DNA of 15,573 bases from positions 1 through 15,573 of the forward strand of contig QILZ01000139.1 in the NCBI GenBank assembly GCA_003233545.1. The letters are read 5' to 3'. Of this stretch, positions 1-8,123 are shown piece after piece. Below the pieces are notes generated by a model that was given only the letters and a program-made list of their open reading frames with translations, searched no databases and had not been told where the DNA came from. This DNA is from Spirochaetales bacterium. GTDB taxonomy: Bacteria; Spirochaetota; Spirochaetia; SZUA-6. The translations under genes and the position numbers were made by a program. The stretch's first letter is position 1. The number at the start of each line of letters is the position of its first letter.

Positions 1-201
1 TATTCCCGTATTATTGTTACGGCAGCCTCTAAGGATGTCCCTGAAGCATTAAAAGACCAGCTTGCCGATAATGGTATTCTTGTAATTCCTGTGGGTGATT
101 ACAGGACATATCAGACCTTAACGGTTTTTAAGAGGATAGGAAATCATTTTGAGGCAGAAAAAACGATAGGATGCCGTTTTGTACCGCTTGTCGATGATTG
201 A
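1..201 (+). CDS. pcm: Protein-L-isoaspartate O-methyltransferase, C-terminal part (5' end outside window)
   Basis: An open frame from base 1 to the TGA at 199-201 encodes the last 66 residues of a protein. It reads SRIIVTAASKDVPEAL, then LADNGILVIPVG, a Q followed by a hydrophobic strand, and ends FVPLVDD. This is the usual C-terminal third of Pcm (the IIVTAA strand, 'P.aL..QL..GG.LV.PVG', and the final FVPL). Pcm uses S-adenosylmethionine to methylate L-isoaspartyl residues in damaged cytosolic proteins, the first step of their repair. The SAM-binding motifs lie upstream, outside the window, so activity cannot be judged. The 82 bp to cheW and a possible promoter there suggest cheW is at least partly transcribed separately. 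Confidence 0.85.
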   Translation, partial: YSRIIVTAASKDVPEALKDQLADNGILVIPVGDYRTYQTLTVFKRIGNHFEAEKTIGCRFVPLVDD

Positions 202-234
202 TGCCGGTTATTTAAAAATATTTCTTAATGGTTA

Positions 235-263
235 TTGAAGAAAGTAAAAAACACCTTTATCCT
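235..263 (+). promoter_or_regulatory. Candidate sigma70-type promoter upstream of cheW
   Basis: TTGAAG (235-240) and TATCCT (258-263) are separated by 17 bp. Each matches 4 of 6 consensus positions. Transcription would begin near 270, giving a leader of about 14 nt that contains the strong ribosome binding site GAGGAGGA at 273-280. This rests on the sequence only; A+T-rich intergenic DNA gives such matches by chance fairly often. Confidence 0.3.
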
Positions 264-283
264 GTAAATAACGAGGAGGAATC

Positions 284-763
284 ATGAGTGATGCGGGCAG
301 CCGGATTCAGCTGGTAACGTTTCATCTCGGGAAAGAAACTTACGGCATAGATATAATGGATGTAAAGGAAATTGTAAAATTACAGGAAATCCGGTCGATT
401 CCGAATGCACCCCCGTTTGTCGGCGGAATACTGAATCTGCGCGGAACGATAATACCGGTTATAAATTTGCATAAACGATTTAATTTCCAGGGAACGGAAA
501 AAACCGCGGAGGAAAAGCTTTTAAGCGGGATTATTATTATAAATGTCGATGATAAATTAATCGGAATAATAATCGATAAAGTGTCGCGGGTATTATCCAT
601 AGAAACCGAATCGATTAAACCCCCTCCTCAGGTCATTTCGGGTATCGGTGCCGAATATATAAACGGAGTGGTAAATAATGAATCGGGATACCTTATAATT
701 CTTGATATAAAGCGCCTTTTCAGTAAAACCGAACTTCAGCAGATTCACAGTATATCGGAATAA
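284..763 (+). CDS. cheW: Chemotaxis coupling protein CheW
   Basis: A 159-residue single-domain CheW, the usual length for the family. CheW is the cytosolic adaptor joining methyl-accepting receptors to the kinase CheA. Typical features are visible: the opening strand (QLVTFHLG, residues 9-16), YGIDIMDVKEIV (20-31), the GGILNLRGTIIPVINL block at 47-62 including the signature NLRG (51-54), and a second half with IGIIIDKVSRVL and YINGVV. The start is the ATG preceded by the strong ribosome binding site GAGGAGGA at 273-280. There is no CheA or receptor gene in the window, so this cheW sits apart from a classical chemotaxis operon. The next gene follows 19 bp downstream and may be co-transcribed. 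An additional receiver domain, as in CheV, is absent. Confidence 0.95.
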   Translation: MSDAGSRIQLVTFHLGKETYGIDIMDVKEIVKLQEIRSIPNAPPFVGGILNLRGTIIPVINLHKRFNFQGTEKTAEEKLLSGIIIINVDDKLIGIIIDKVSRVLSIETESIKPPPQVISGIGAEYINGVVNNESGYLIILDIKRLFSKTELQQIHSISE

Positions 764-782
764 TCTAAAAACGGGAAATATT

Positions 783-1808
783 ATGGCAGTGCCTCTATTT
801 CGACCTACAATTAAAAGAGCGGAGATGAACAGGGTCTTAAACCGTCTCGTTGCAGACAGAATAGGACCCGGGAAATTGGCCGACGAGCTTGCCCTCTTAG
901 TTGCTCAATATATAGGTATCAGGGGCGGGGTTACCGTTAACAGTTATTTTACCGGAATAAAGCTTGCATTCGAGGTACTCGGTGTTTCAGAGGGAGACAG
1001 AGTGATAGCTTCTCCTTTAATACCTTCGGTATATCTCGAAGTAATGAAATTGCTCGGCATTCAGCCTGTATACTCTGATGTGATGTCCGGTTCCGCTTTA
1101 ATATCGAATGGTTCTTTAGAAAAATTGCTTTCCGGAAATCCGAAACTTATAATTCTGCATCATACACTGGGCTTTTTATCCGACGGTGAAAAGTTATCTT
1201 CCCATGGAATCCCGATTATAGAGGATATCTCTCAGAGCCTGGGCGGAAAATCAGACGGTAAATTATGCGGAAGTTTCGGGGATGTTACTTTAATGTCTCT
1301 TGAAGAAGATAATGCATTAACCTGCGGGTGCGGTGCGGCAGTTATGACAAAGAGTACAAAAATACTGCGGGATTTAAAACGAAAGGCGAATGAGAAAAAA
1401 GAGTTCGGCAGATTACCGGATTTAAATGCATCACTCGCTCTTTCGCAGATAAGGTATCTGGAGGAAGATATTGTGCTGAGAGAACAGATTGCAGGGATGT
1501 ACAGGCAGGCTGTTGGCAAAACAAGACACAGTACTCTGACCGATGAAAACGGGTGCAGGAATATACACTATGCCTATCCCGTTGTTATCAGGAATGGTCT
1601 TAATGAAGTGGAGAGATACGTCAGAAAACATAACATAGAAACAGCGCCTGCCTTCGATAATTCAATAATCAAGGAGTTCGACGGGTTCGGAAGTTCATTT
1701 CCGAATGCAGCCGGTTTATCTTTACGTACCATTCTTTTTCCTCTTTATCCCATGCTTGGAAAAGGAGATGTCGATAAAATCGCACGTGTAATTTCCACTT
1801 TACCTTAA
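783..1808 (+). CDS. DegT/DnrJ/EryC1/StrS-family protein lacking the PLP lysine (probable pseudo-aminotransferase)
   Basis: 341 residues with the fold-type I layout of sugar aminotransferases in the DegT/DnrJ/EryC1/StrS family, which normally transfer an amino group to nucleotide-activated keto-sugars. Visible family landmarks are the opening PLFRPTIKRAEM, the GDRVIASPLIPS segment (71-82), IIEDISQSLGG (145-155) with the Asp (D148) that contacts the pyridine nitrogen of PLP, and FGDVTLMS (165-172). An ungapped match to the family motif 'SFH..KN.T..EGG' gives SLEEDNALTCGCGAA (172-186). The internal-aldimine lysine therefore corresponds to N177 (AAT, 1311-1313), and the preceding aromatic/His is also lost. 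Normal transamination is thus unlikely. It could be a dehydratase-like variant (as known for the His-bearing ColD group, though here it is Asn), a binding protein or a regulator. It lies between cheW and the NAD kinase gene; neither neighbour explains its job. Confidence 0.85.
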   Translation: MAVPLFRPTIKRAEMNRVLNRLVADRIGPGKLADELALLVAQYIGIRGGVTVNSYFTGIKLAFEVLGVSEGDRVIASPLIPSVYLEVMKLLGIQPVYSDVMSGSALISNGSLEKLLSGNPKLIILHHTLGFLSDGEKLSSHGIPIIEDISQSLGGKSDGKLCGSFGDVTLMSLEEDNALTCGCGAAVMTKSTKILRDLKRKANEKKEFGRLPDLNASLALSQIRYLEEDIVLREQIAGMYRQAVGKTRHSTLTDENGCRNIHYAYPVVIRNGLNEVERYVRKHNIETAPAFDNSIIKEFDGFGSSFPNAAGLSLRTILFPLYPMLGKGDVDKIARVISTLP

Positions 1809-1879
1809 GAATAATATATATACTGGAAACTTTTTTAGAATTACAGTAAGCTGAACCCAAAGGTTATAGTTTTATTAAA

Positions 1880-2755
1880 ATGAAATCAGCCAAATTTATT
1901 GATAAAGTTCTTCTTATAACAGGCAGTACAAGAATGGAAAGTTCTGAAATTTTACACGAAATTTCAGATTTCTTTGAACAATCAGGAATAAAATATTTAT
2001 TATACAGGGTTAACAGGAAACCGGAGGAGTGGCCGGGGGAACCCGGAGATTTAAGCGGTATAAATCTTGCCATATCTTTGGGAGGCGACGGTACTCTGCT
2101 CTACTGTGCAAAGATTGTTGCCGGTAAAAACATCCCGATACTTGCAGTTAATTTGGGTGATTTTGGTTTTATAACAGAGATTTCCAAATCAGAATGGAAA
2201 GATGCGTATTATAAATATATAGAGAACAGGTTAAAAATAAGCAGCAGAATGATGCTTAAGGTTTGTGTGGAAAGGAATGGAAAGCTGTTCGCATGTTATC
2301 TGGGGTTAAATGACGGAGTAATAGGAACAGGGGGTATTTCCCGTATTATAAGGCTTAAGGTATATATTTCCGGAACATATATCGGAAGGTATAAAGCCGA
2401 CGGAGTAATTGTTGCAACTCCGACCGGATCCACGGCATATTCTGTTGCTGCCGGCGGGCCCATACTTTATCCCGGGATGGAAGCGCTGATTCTTAATCCG
2501 ATCTGTCCCTTTACACTCTCCAACAGGCCGATAGTTTTTCCGGGAAACGAGGTTCTGGAAATCGAGGTAGAGGAGCATCAGAGAACAGATGTTATTCTAT
2601 CCATCGACGGGCAGGAATCTTTCCCTCTTAAACCGGGTGACAGGGTGATTTTTAAGAAATCTTCCAAAAAAACATTGATATTGCAGTCCGATAGAAGAAA
2701 TTTTTATGAGGTTCTTCGTAAAAAATTAAACTGGGCCGGAGAGCCGAATGCTTGA
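1880..2755 (+). CDS. nadK: NAD kinase
   Basis: A 291-residue cytosolic NAD kinase, of typical bacterial length. It phosphorylates NAD+ at the 2' hydroxyl of the adenosine ribose, the only de novo source of NADP(H). Diagnostic motifs are LGGDGTLL (67-74, with the GGDG motif at 68-71), NLGDFGFITE (91-100), LND (143-145), DGVIVATPTGSTAYS (174-188) and AAGGPILYP (190-198), followed by the C-terminal SNRPIVFP stretch and the SIDGQ strand. No strong ribosome binding site precedes the ATG; an AAAGG at 1859-1863 is far upstream. The 71-bp gap after the DegT-family gene contains a weak TATAGT (1865-1870), but no convincing -35 partner. The stop codon overlaps the recN start by 8 bp, a common nadK-recN linkage in bacteria that implies translational coupling. 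Confidence 0.96.
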   Translation: MKSAKFIDKVLLITGSTRMESSEILHEISDFFEQSGIKYLLYRVNRKPEEWPGEPGDLSGINLAISLGGDGTLLYCAKIVAGKNIPILAVNLGDFGFITEISKSEWKDAYYKYIENRLKISSRMMLKVCVERNGKLFACYLGLNDGVIGTGGISRIIRLKVYISGTYIGRYKADGVIVATPTGSTAYSVAAGGPILYPGMEALILNPICPFTLSNRPIVFPGNEVLEIEVEEHQRTDVILSIDGQESFPLKPGDRVIFKKSSKKTLILQSDRRNFYEVLRKKLNWAGEPNA

Positions 2756-4436
2756 CAGTTTAATAATCAACAACTACGCATTGATCGATAAATTAACCGT
2801 AGGGTTCACAGAAGGGCTTAACGTTTTAACCGGTGAAACAGGTGCAGGGAAATCGATTTTAATAGGTGCATTAGGACTTCTTTTAGGTTCGAAAGCCGAT
2901 ACATCTATGATTCGCGCAGGTTATGAGGAAACTCTTGTTTCCTGCACCCTCGTATTAAAAGATAACAGTGAAGTATCTTCCTGGCTGAGCGCTCACGGAA
3001 TAAAAATCGAAGATAATGTATTAATAATTCGCAGAACTGTAAAAAGAAACGGCCGCGGTTCTGTTTTTATCCAGTCCGTGCCTGTAACGAGAGCGGAACT
3101 TATCGAACTTGCAGGATACCTGTTCGATATTCACGGACAGCATGAACATCAATCCCTGCTGAATCTCGAGAATCATCGTAAGCTTTTAGACCGGTACGGG
3201 GGAACAGAAGGCCTTGCATCTGATTTTTATAATATTTTTAAACAGCTTTCACAGAAAAAAGAGAGTTTTGACAGGTTGGTAAACGATGAAAAAGAGAGAA
3301 ACCGTGAGATAGACATTCTTAAGTACTCTGTGAATGAAATAAAAAGAGCAGCTCTTACGGCAGGAGAAGAGGAAGAATTAGAGGAAGAATATAAAATACT
3401 TTCCAACTTCGAAAAACTATTCGGGCTGCTCGAAGATGTATATGGGAATCTTTCCGAAAGCAGGGGCGGAGCGTTGTCTTATATGCGCAATGCCCGGAAT
3501 TCCCTCGATCAGGTTGTTCGTATCGATACGAAGCTTGCCGGATTGGTTTCGGAACTGGAAAATACTTTCTATGCCGTGGAAGAGATCGGTGAAGAAATCA
3601 GGAAGTACCGGAGCGGTATACAGTATAGTCCGGAAAGAATGGCAGTGGCAGAGGAACGCTTATCGACAATACGTTCGCTCGAGGCCAAGTATGGCAGCAG
3701 TACCGGGGAGATTATAGAATACTGCCGTAAATGTGAAGCAGACCTCGAACGCCTGGCCAACTGGGAGGATGAACGTCGAAAACTAGAAGCTGAAATAAAG
3801 AAACTGGAAAGAGAAATACTGACAAAAGCGGAGGTTCTGTCGAAAAAACGTAAAGCTGCAGCGGATACACTACAGGCAAAGGTGGAGAATGAACTTAAGA
3901 ATCTAGGAATGTCGAAGGTGCGGTTCAGGGTAATGGTGGAGGAAAAGAAGGGAGAATCCGGCAAGCCGGTCATCGGAAGCCTGGGCAAGGACCACATTGA
4001 ATTTGTTATAGCGCCGAATCAGGGGGAACCGTTTAAGAAACTTAGAAGTATAGCCTCGGGCGGCGAATTATCGCGTGTAATGCTTGCCATTAAATCGATT
4101 CTTTCATCATCGGACAGTATAGATACGCTGATATTCGATGAGATAGATTCGGGTATAGGAGGACAGATCGCTGTTACTGTGGGTGAAAAATTAAAAAGTC
4201 TGTCTTCTGAAAAGCAGGTAATCTGCATTACACATCTTGCGACTATTGCGGTTCAGGCCGATAATCATATAATAGTAGAAAAGCATGAAGAAAAGGGAAG
4301 GACGCTGACAACCGTAAGAAGTATAGAAAGTAACAGACGGGTAGAAGAGATTGCAAGGATGCTTTCCGGGGATGCGGATGCCGAAGTATCTTTACGGCAT
4401 GCACGGGAATTGCTTTCGAAATATGACAGGATTTAA
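2748..4436 (+). CDS. recN: DNA repair protein RecN
   Basis: 562 residues, full length for RecN, an SMC-like ATPase that acts in double-strand break recombinational repair. The N-terminal ATPase half contains NVLTGETGAGKSILIGAL with Walker A at 29-36. The middle, from roughly residue 150 to 390, is charged and helical, forming the antiparallel coiled-coil arm; it is rich in Glu/Lys/Arg runs. The C-terminal half holds the ABC signature ASGGELSRVMLA, the Walker B segment TLIFDEIDSGIGG and the switch histidine in CITHLATIA. All catalytic elements look intact. The ATG lies inside the end of nadK (8-bp overlap), with GGAGAG just upstream as a ribosome binding site. No LexA-box-like palindrome is evident upstream, since the start is inside nadK. 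The next gene follows 20 bp later. Confidence 0.97.
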   Translation: MLDSLIINNYALIDKLTVGFTEGLNVLTGETGAGKSILIGALGLLLGSKADTSMIRAGYEETLVSCTLVLKDNSEVSSWLSAHGIKIEDNVLIIRRTVKRNGRGSVFIQSVPVTRAELIELAGYLFDIHGQHEHQSLLNLENHRKLLDRYGGTEGLASDFYNIFKQLSQKKESFDRLVNDEKERNREIDILKYSVNEIKRAALTAGEEEELEEEYKILSNFEKLFGLLEDVYGNLSESRGGALSYMRNARNSLDQVVRIDTKLAGLVSELENTFYAVEEIGEEIRKYRSGIQYSPERMAVAEERLSTIRSLEAKYGSSTGEIIEYCRKCEADLERLANWEDERRKLEAEIKKLEREILTKAEVLSKKRKAAADTLQAKVENELKNLGMSKVRFRVMVEEKKGESGKPVIGSLGKDHIEFVIAPNQGEPFKKLRSIASGGELSRVMLAIKSILSSSDSIDTLIFDEIDSGIGGQIAVTVGEKLKSLSSEKQVICITHLATIAVQADNHIIVEKHEEKGRTLTTVRSIESNRRVEEIARMLSGDADAEVSLRHARELLSKYDRI

Positions 4437-4456
4437 ATAACTCTGTGGAGAAATGA

Positions 4457-5287
4457 ATGGCAAAGGTAAGTGTAAAAGCAAAACAACGGTATGCGGATAA
4501 AATTAAAGAATACAAGGCGGAAGTAGAATCTATCCGGAAGAGAAAAAAAGCTTTTGAGATGGAAATCAAAAACGGCATAGCCGGGGAAAATTACAAACGA
4601 ATCACGCTTGCCAATAATTCACTAAACCTGTTATCCAACTACGTACTTATGAATCAACTTTCTGTTTCTCTGCTTGGTATAAAAAATGAGGCATACTTGA
4701 ACGAAGCCCGGAAATACTGCTATAAGTGTATAATTTATCTGGAAGAAGTTGTTTCCGGAAGTATCGATGTTCCCTTTTCAGATTACGAGGAAAGGCTTGT
4801 AAGTATCGAATCGTTAAGTGACAGGAGCAGATATAATCTGCTTAAAAAGCTCGGCTACTCGATAGATGCCGTAAAAGAGGGTTTCGGTGAAAATTCAAAA
4901 TGGAAGTGGTCTTTTGTGGAACTTGAAGGCCGGTATGCAGCCATTGCAAAAAATATGGTCGATATGCGTACCTTTGTAGCAAAACTCGACCCGAGAGTGG
5001 ATGGATATACCGAACGTATAGCACACCTCAACCTTGTAAAGAGACTGTTGGACAGAGCAGCGAACAGGTACAGGGAGAAGTATGAACTTTCCACACATCA
5101 TTTTGATGATATAAAACTGGCAATTTATTTTCTGTCTGCACTTAAAAGAATGTATCTGCTCCTTGGAGATACGGACAAGATGGATATAATAAAGAGAAAG
5201 ATAGAGATATGGAAGGCAAAGATGGAATCGGACATGAAGAAAGCGGAACTGCAGCATAAGCGGGAAAAACTCAGCCAGAGAAAATAA
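4457..5287 (+). CDS. Conserved-looking all-helical cytosolic protein of unknown function
   Basis: 276 residues that I do not recognise as a named family. Residues 1-40 are strongly basic/acidic and helical (probable coiled coil). The middle is a run of predicted helices with YCYKCIIYLEEVV near 87-99 and KWKWSFVELEGRYAAIAK near 148-165. The last 40 residues are again a Lys/Glu-rich helix ending KLSQRK. There is no signal peptide, transmembrane segment or obvious catalytic motif, and helical repeats of the TPR/scaffold type are possible but not clear. The ATG at 4457 is preferred over the out-of-frame ATG at 4453 because GTGGAG (4445-4450) is well spaced. It lies 20 bp after recN and 29 bp before the next gene, in the same transcription unit. 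A structural or adaptor role is only a guess. Confidence 0.75.
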   Translation: MAKVSVKAKQRYADKIKEYKAEVESIRKRKKAFEMEIKNGIAGENYKRITLANNSLNLLSNYVLMNQLSVSLLGIKNEAYLNEARKYCYKCIIYLEEVVSGSIDVPFSDYEERLVSIESLSDRSRYNLLKKLGYSIDAVKEGFGENSKWKWSFVELEGRYAAIAKNMVDMRTFVAKLDPRVDGYTERIAHLNLVKRLLDRAANRYREKYELSTHHFDDIKLAIYFLSALKRMYLLLGDTDKMDIIKRKIEIWKAKMESDMKKAELQHKREKLSQRK

Positions 5288-5316
5288 AACTTATTTTACT
5301 GAAAACGGGAAAAAGA

Positions 5317-6396
5317 GTGAAAAAAAAGAAACAACGATATATTGTCCCACTGTCTATGTTAGCCGTTATTGTTTTTATTGGATTATTTTCTTTGTCCACA
5401 GGCAGAGAAATTGTTGTTAAGCCGGTCTGGTACAGGGATCTTAAGACGGTGAAAATTACGAAAAGCAATAAAATACAGCAGGGTAATAAGTATATCTGGT
5501 ACAGGAACGGCAGATTATTCGGCTATACTGATTTAAAGGGTAATATTTATTTACGGGAAACGAGTTCCTTTTTTGCGAGTCTCACCGACAGGGTTTTTAT
5601 AGATTACAGCAAGGTTGCCGAGAATTTTTTTCTTAAAGATCCGAAAGGAAATTTAATCAGCGGATTTCATGCATTCGGATACCCGTTTTTCGACGAAACA
5701 GGGCAGAGGTTGTTCGTGATTAAAACTGATTTATCCGGAATATCGGAGATTACAGAAACGGGAGATACAACATGGGAGCAGGATTTTAACTCTGTCATAA
5801 CAAGTGTAAGCGTTTCTTCCGGAGAAATATCCGTCGGATTACTCGATGGGTCATTTAAAATAATAAACGATAAGGGCAGAATCGTTTTCGATATAAAACC
5901 AAGCGGCAGCAGTATCCAGGTAATCGCCGGAAGTGCGGCCTCGAAAGACGGAGAGATGTTTGCCTGTATTTCCGGACTTAATCCCCAGAAAATTCTTATT
6001 TTTAAAAGACATAATTCGAATTATTCCGTTATATATTCGAAAGAGCTTAAAAGTGATTTCAGGAGGGAGGTTTTAATGCGGTTCTCTCCGGGCGGAAGGT
6101 TCCTTCTTTTCGAAGCAAAAGGAGGAATTGATATTATTGACATCGATACCGAAACTCTGCGGTTTATCAGGTTTAACGGGAAAATCAGGGAGTTTTTGAT
6201 ATTAAAAGAAGAAGGTTTAATTGTCATTGCATCTTCATCGAGAAATAGAAGTTTTTTTGAGCTGTTAAAACCCATGGACTCCATATTTCTTTATACGGAA
6301 ATAAAAGGGAAGATAGGGGCATTAAGGCGGGTAGAGAATCATATTATACTCGGCGTAGGTGATGGTATAATGAGAATCGATATCGAGGAAATATAA
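5317..6396 (+). CDS. Membrane-anchored probable beta-propeller protein
   Basis: 359 residues starting at a GTG, with a basic N-terminus (KKKKQR) followed by one hydrophobic segment (about residues 9-26, through VIVFIGLF), so it is an inner-membrane signal anchor or uncleaved signal peptide with an external bulk. The rest is beta-rich and made of repeated short strands separated by turns (for example DLKGNIYLRETS, LLDGSFKIINDKGRIVFDI, FSPGGRFLLFEAKGGIDIIDIDT), the pattern of WD40/TolB-like propeller blades. No catalytic motif is evident. The start is supported by the purine-rich GAAAACGGGA just upstream and by the positively charged residues before the hydrophobic segment. It is 2 bp from the downstream M23 peptidase gene, suggesting the two work together at the envelope, perhaps with the propeller as a scaffold or regulator. 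This role is inferred. Confidence 0.7.
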   Translation: MKKKKQRYIVPLSMLAVIVFIGLFSLSTGREIVVKPVWYRDLKTVKITKSNKIQQGNKYIWYRNGRLFGYTDLKGNIYLRETSSFFASLTDRVFIDYSKVAENFFLKDPKGNLISGFHAFGYPFFDETGQRLFVIKTDLSGISEITETGDTTWEQDFNSVITSVSVSSGEISVGLLDGSFKIINDKGRIVFDIKPSGSSIQVIAGSAASKDGEMFACISGLNPQKILIFKRHNSNYSVIYSKELKSDFRREVLMRFSPGGRFLLFEAKGGIDIIDIDTETLRFIRFNGKIREFLILKEEGLIVIASSSRNRSFFELLKPMDSIFLYTEIKGKIGALRRVENHIILGVGDGIMRIDIEEI

Positions 6397-6398
6397 TT

Positions 6399-7268
6399 TT
6401 GAAAAAACTATTAATATTACTTATACTTTTAACATCCGTAATGTCCGTTTATGGTTTTGACTGGCCTGTAAAAAAGGTAATCTTAACATCTACTTTCGGG
6501 GAGAGCAGGGGAGATCACTTCCATACGGGGATAGACCTTGGCGGGGGTGCTCAGCCTGTGTTTCCTATAAGTTCCGGCTTGGTTGTCTTTCGGTATAATT
6601 CCGGTCAGTACAGTTCCACTCCGATCGGTCTGGGTAACTTTGTAGTTCTTCAGCACAAAGGCAATATACGTTCTATCTACTGTCATCTGAAAGATAACAG
6701 TATTAAGACAGGAGTAACAAGTATAGCGCAGAGCGGTCAACTGGGTATTATCGGCGATACAGGACATTCCTACGGAAAGCATCTGCATATTTCCATTATT
6801 GATTTCGAGACACATTCCATATTGAATCCTCTTACGCTGCTTCCTCCGGTTAAGGATAAACAGCCCCCGATAATTAAAAATGTCTGGATGAAAACAGGAG
6901 ATGAGGAGAAAAAGATATCCGGGACAGATACGGTTAAGCCGTCACGTGTGGAAATACTGGCAGAGATCTATGATTTGCGGGAAGATGTCAGTTTTATCTG
7001 GAAGCTGGCTCCGTACATGATCGTACTCTATGAGAATGGTGTGGAATCTGCAAGAATAACTTTTAATTCGATTGTTAAATACTCCGGTAAACTTGTACTT
7101 TCCGGTTCAAAAAGAAGTTTTAATGATATTTATGCCTCCGACTGGATATACAGACTTGGCTCGATAGAACTTCTGGAAGGTGAAAATCATCTTCTCATCC
7201 TCGTAAAAGATTTTGCAGGAAATGAATCGACGCGTAATTTCTTCATAAAGGCCGGAAAATCTAAGTGA
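6399..7268 (+). CDS. Secreted M23 (LytM-type) metallopeptidase with C-terminal beta-sandwich domain
   Basis: 289 residues from a TTG start, supported by GAGGAA at 6385-6390, eight bases upstream. Residues 1-19 form a signal peptide (MKKLLILLILLTSV, then MSVYG). The M23 domain spans about 25-150 and keeps every usual residue: HTGID with H42 and D46, H96 in YCHL, GDTGHSYGKHLH with H128 and H130. H42, D46 and H130 would bind zinc, so the enzyme is predicted active, cutting peptide cross-links of murein in the periplasm. After a proline-rich linker, residues 155-289 look like an Ig/FN3-like beta domain ending DFAGNES. No LysM or SH3b domain is seen. Its stop overlaps the GTG of the following methyltransferase gene. 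Likely roles are cell division, elongation or insertion of flagella; the sequence does not decide between them. Confidence 0.9.
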   Translation: MKKLLILLILLTSVMSVYGFDWPVKKVILTSTFGESRGDHFHTGIDLGGGAQPVFPISSGLVVFRYNSGQYSSTPIGLGNFVVLQHKGNIRSIYCHLKDNSIKTGVTSIAQSGQLGIIGDTGHSYGKHLHISIIDFETHSILNPLTLLPPVKDKQPPIIKNVWMKTGDEEKKISGTDTVKPSRVEILAEIYDLREDVSFIWKLAPYMIVLYENGVESARITFNSIVKYSGKLVLSGSKRSFNDIYASDWIYRLGSIELLEGENHLLILVKDFAGNESTRNFFIKAGKSK

Positions 7269-8119
7269 AAACCTATTCGACTGCTCCGGATAATGAAAGA
7301 GTTAAAAAAATCGTATGTAATATATGCGGTTCTGCATTGTACGTCGAATACCTTCGTATAGATTCTGCAAGATTTGTTAAATGCAGCGGCTGCGGACTCG
7401 TATATCAAAATCCTCAGCCTGTTTTTGACGACCTTAAAAGACGGTACAGTGAAGAATATTTTAACTATGAAATAACGAATGAGAAAAACTTTTTTAATCT
7501 CATGCGGTTAGGCTTAAAGGATATAGATTTTATCAATCTGACTTCGAATATTAAAAAAATCAACAATACATTTCTCGATATAGGGTGTGCAACGGGAATG
7601 CTTCTGGAAAGTATGCGGAAAGCTGACTGGGAAGTTAAGGGAGTGGAAATTTGCGAAGCTTCTGCGGAATACGGCAGAAGGGAGAAAAAGCTGGATATTT
7701 ACACGGGCACTCTGGAACAGGCGAATTACGGTAATGATGCGTTTTCCGTTATACATTTTTCACATCTCATCGAGCATTTAAATGATCCCGGGCGGTTTTT
7801 ACGGGAGGTGTATAGAATACTCAAAGCAGACGGTTATGCGGTTATTACAACCCCGAATGTCGACGGCTTTCAGGCACGGATTCTGCGTGAAAAGTGGAGG
7901 TCTGCGATTCCCGATCATCTTTACCTCTTTTCCAAAAAAACATTGCACAGTCTGTTAAAGCTTACCGGTTTTAACATCTTAAAAACAGTTACCTGGGGAG
8001 GAGCTGCGAAGGGGATTGTCCCCGGTTTTATCAAGTATCCGGTCGATAAAATGGCAAAGTCTTTTGGTTTCGGCGATGTGGTACTCTTTCTGGCCAGCAA
8101 AGGGCAAAGCTCAGCATAA
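7265..8119 (+). CDS. Zinc-ribbon class I SAM-dependent methyltransferase
   Basis: 284 residues, starting at a GTG that overlaps the M23 gene stop (GTGA). An N-terminal zinc ribbon has C18xxC21 and C40xxC43 followed by GLVYQNP. It is joined to a Rossmann methyltransferase with motif I FLDIGCATG (103-111), the acidic strand end VKGVEI (124-129), SHLIEHLNDP (166-175) and an AVITTPN strand (192-198). This is the Methyltransf_23-type layout often found in surface-sugar and antibiotic clusters. The actual acceptor is unknown: sugar, lipid and small-molecule substrates are all possible. The C-terminal ~90 residues contain LREKW, a PDHLYLFS stretch and a KYPVDKMAK segment. It is homologous in layout to the methyltransferase part of the fusion gene at 14244. 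It ends the recN-led gene run; a new promoter follows immediately. Confidence 0.88.
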   Translation: MKTYSTAPDNERVKKIVCNICGSALYVEYLRIDSARFVKCSGCGLVYQNPQPVFDDLKRRYSEEYFNYEITNEKNFFNLMRLGLKDIDFINLTSNIKKINNTFLDIGCATGMLLESMRKADWEVKGVEICEASAEYGRREKKLDIYTGTLEQANYGNDAFSVIHFSHLIEHLNDPGRFLREVYRILKADGYAVITTPNVDGFQARILREKWRSAIPDHLYLFSKKTLHSLLKLTGFNILKTVTWGGAAKGIVPGFIKYPVDKMAKSFGFGDVVLFLASKGQSSA

Positions 8120-8123
8120 GGTC

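Noticed and set aside
1842..1870. Possible promoter upstream of nadK (TATAGT at 1865-1870)
   Set aside because: The -10 match is fair, but the -35 region (TACAGT/TTACAG) matches poorly, so I did not list it as a feature.
3569..3997. 142-residue antisense frame, very rich in Ser and Phe
   Set aside because: It is opposite the RecN coiled coil. The Ser/Phe richness is the expected mirror of Glu/Lys/Arg codons, and nothing supports expression.
4243..4578. 111-residue antisense frame across the recN end and next start
   Set aside because: It overlaps two well-supported genes and the intergenic gap of only 20 bp, with no start signals and no domain.
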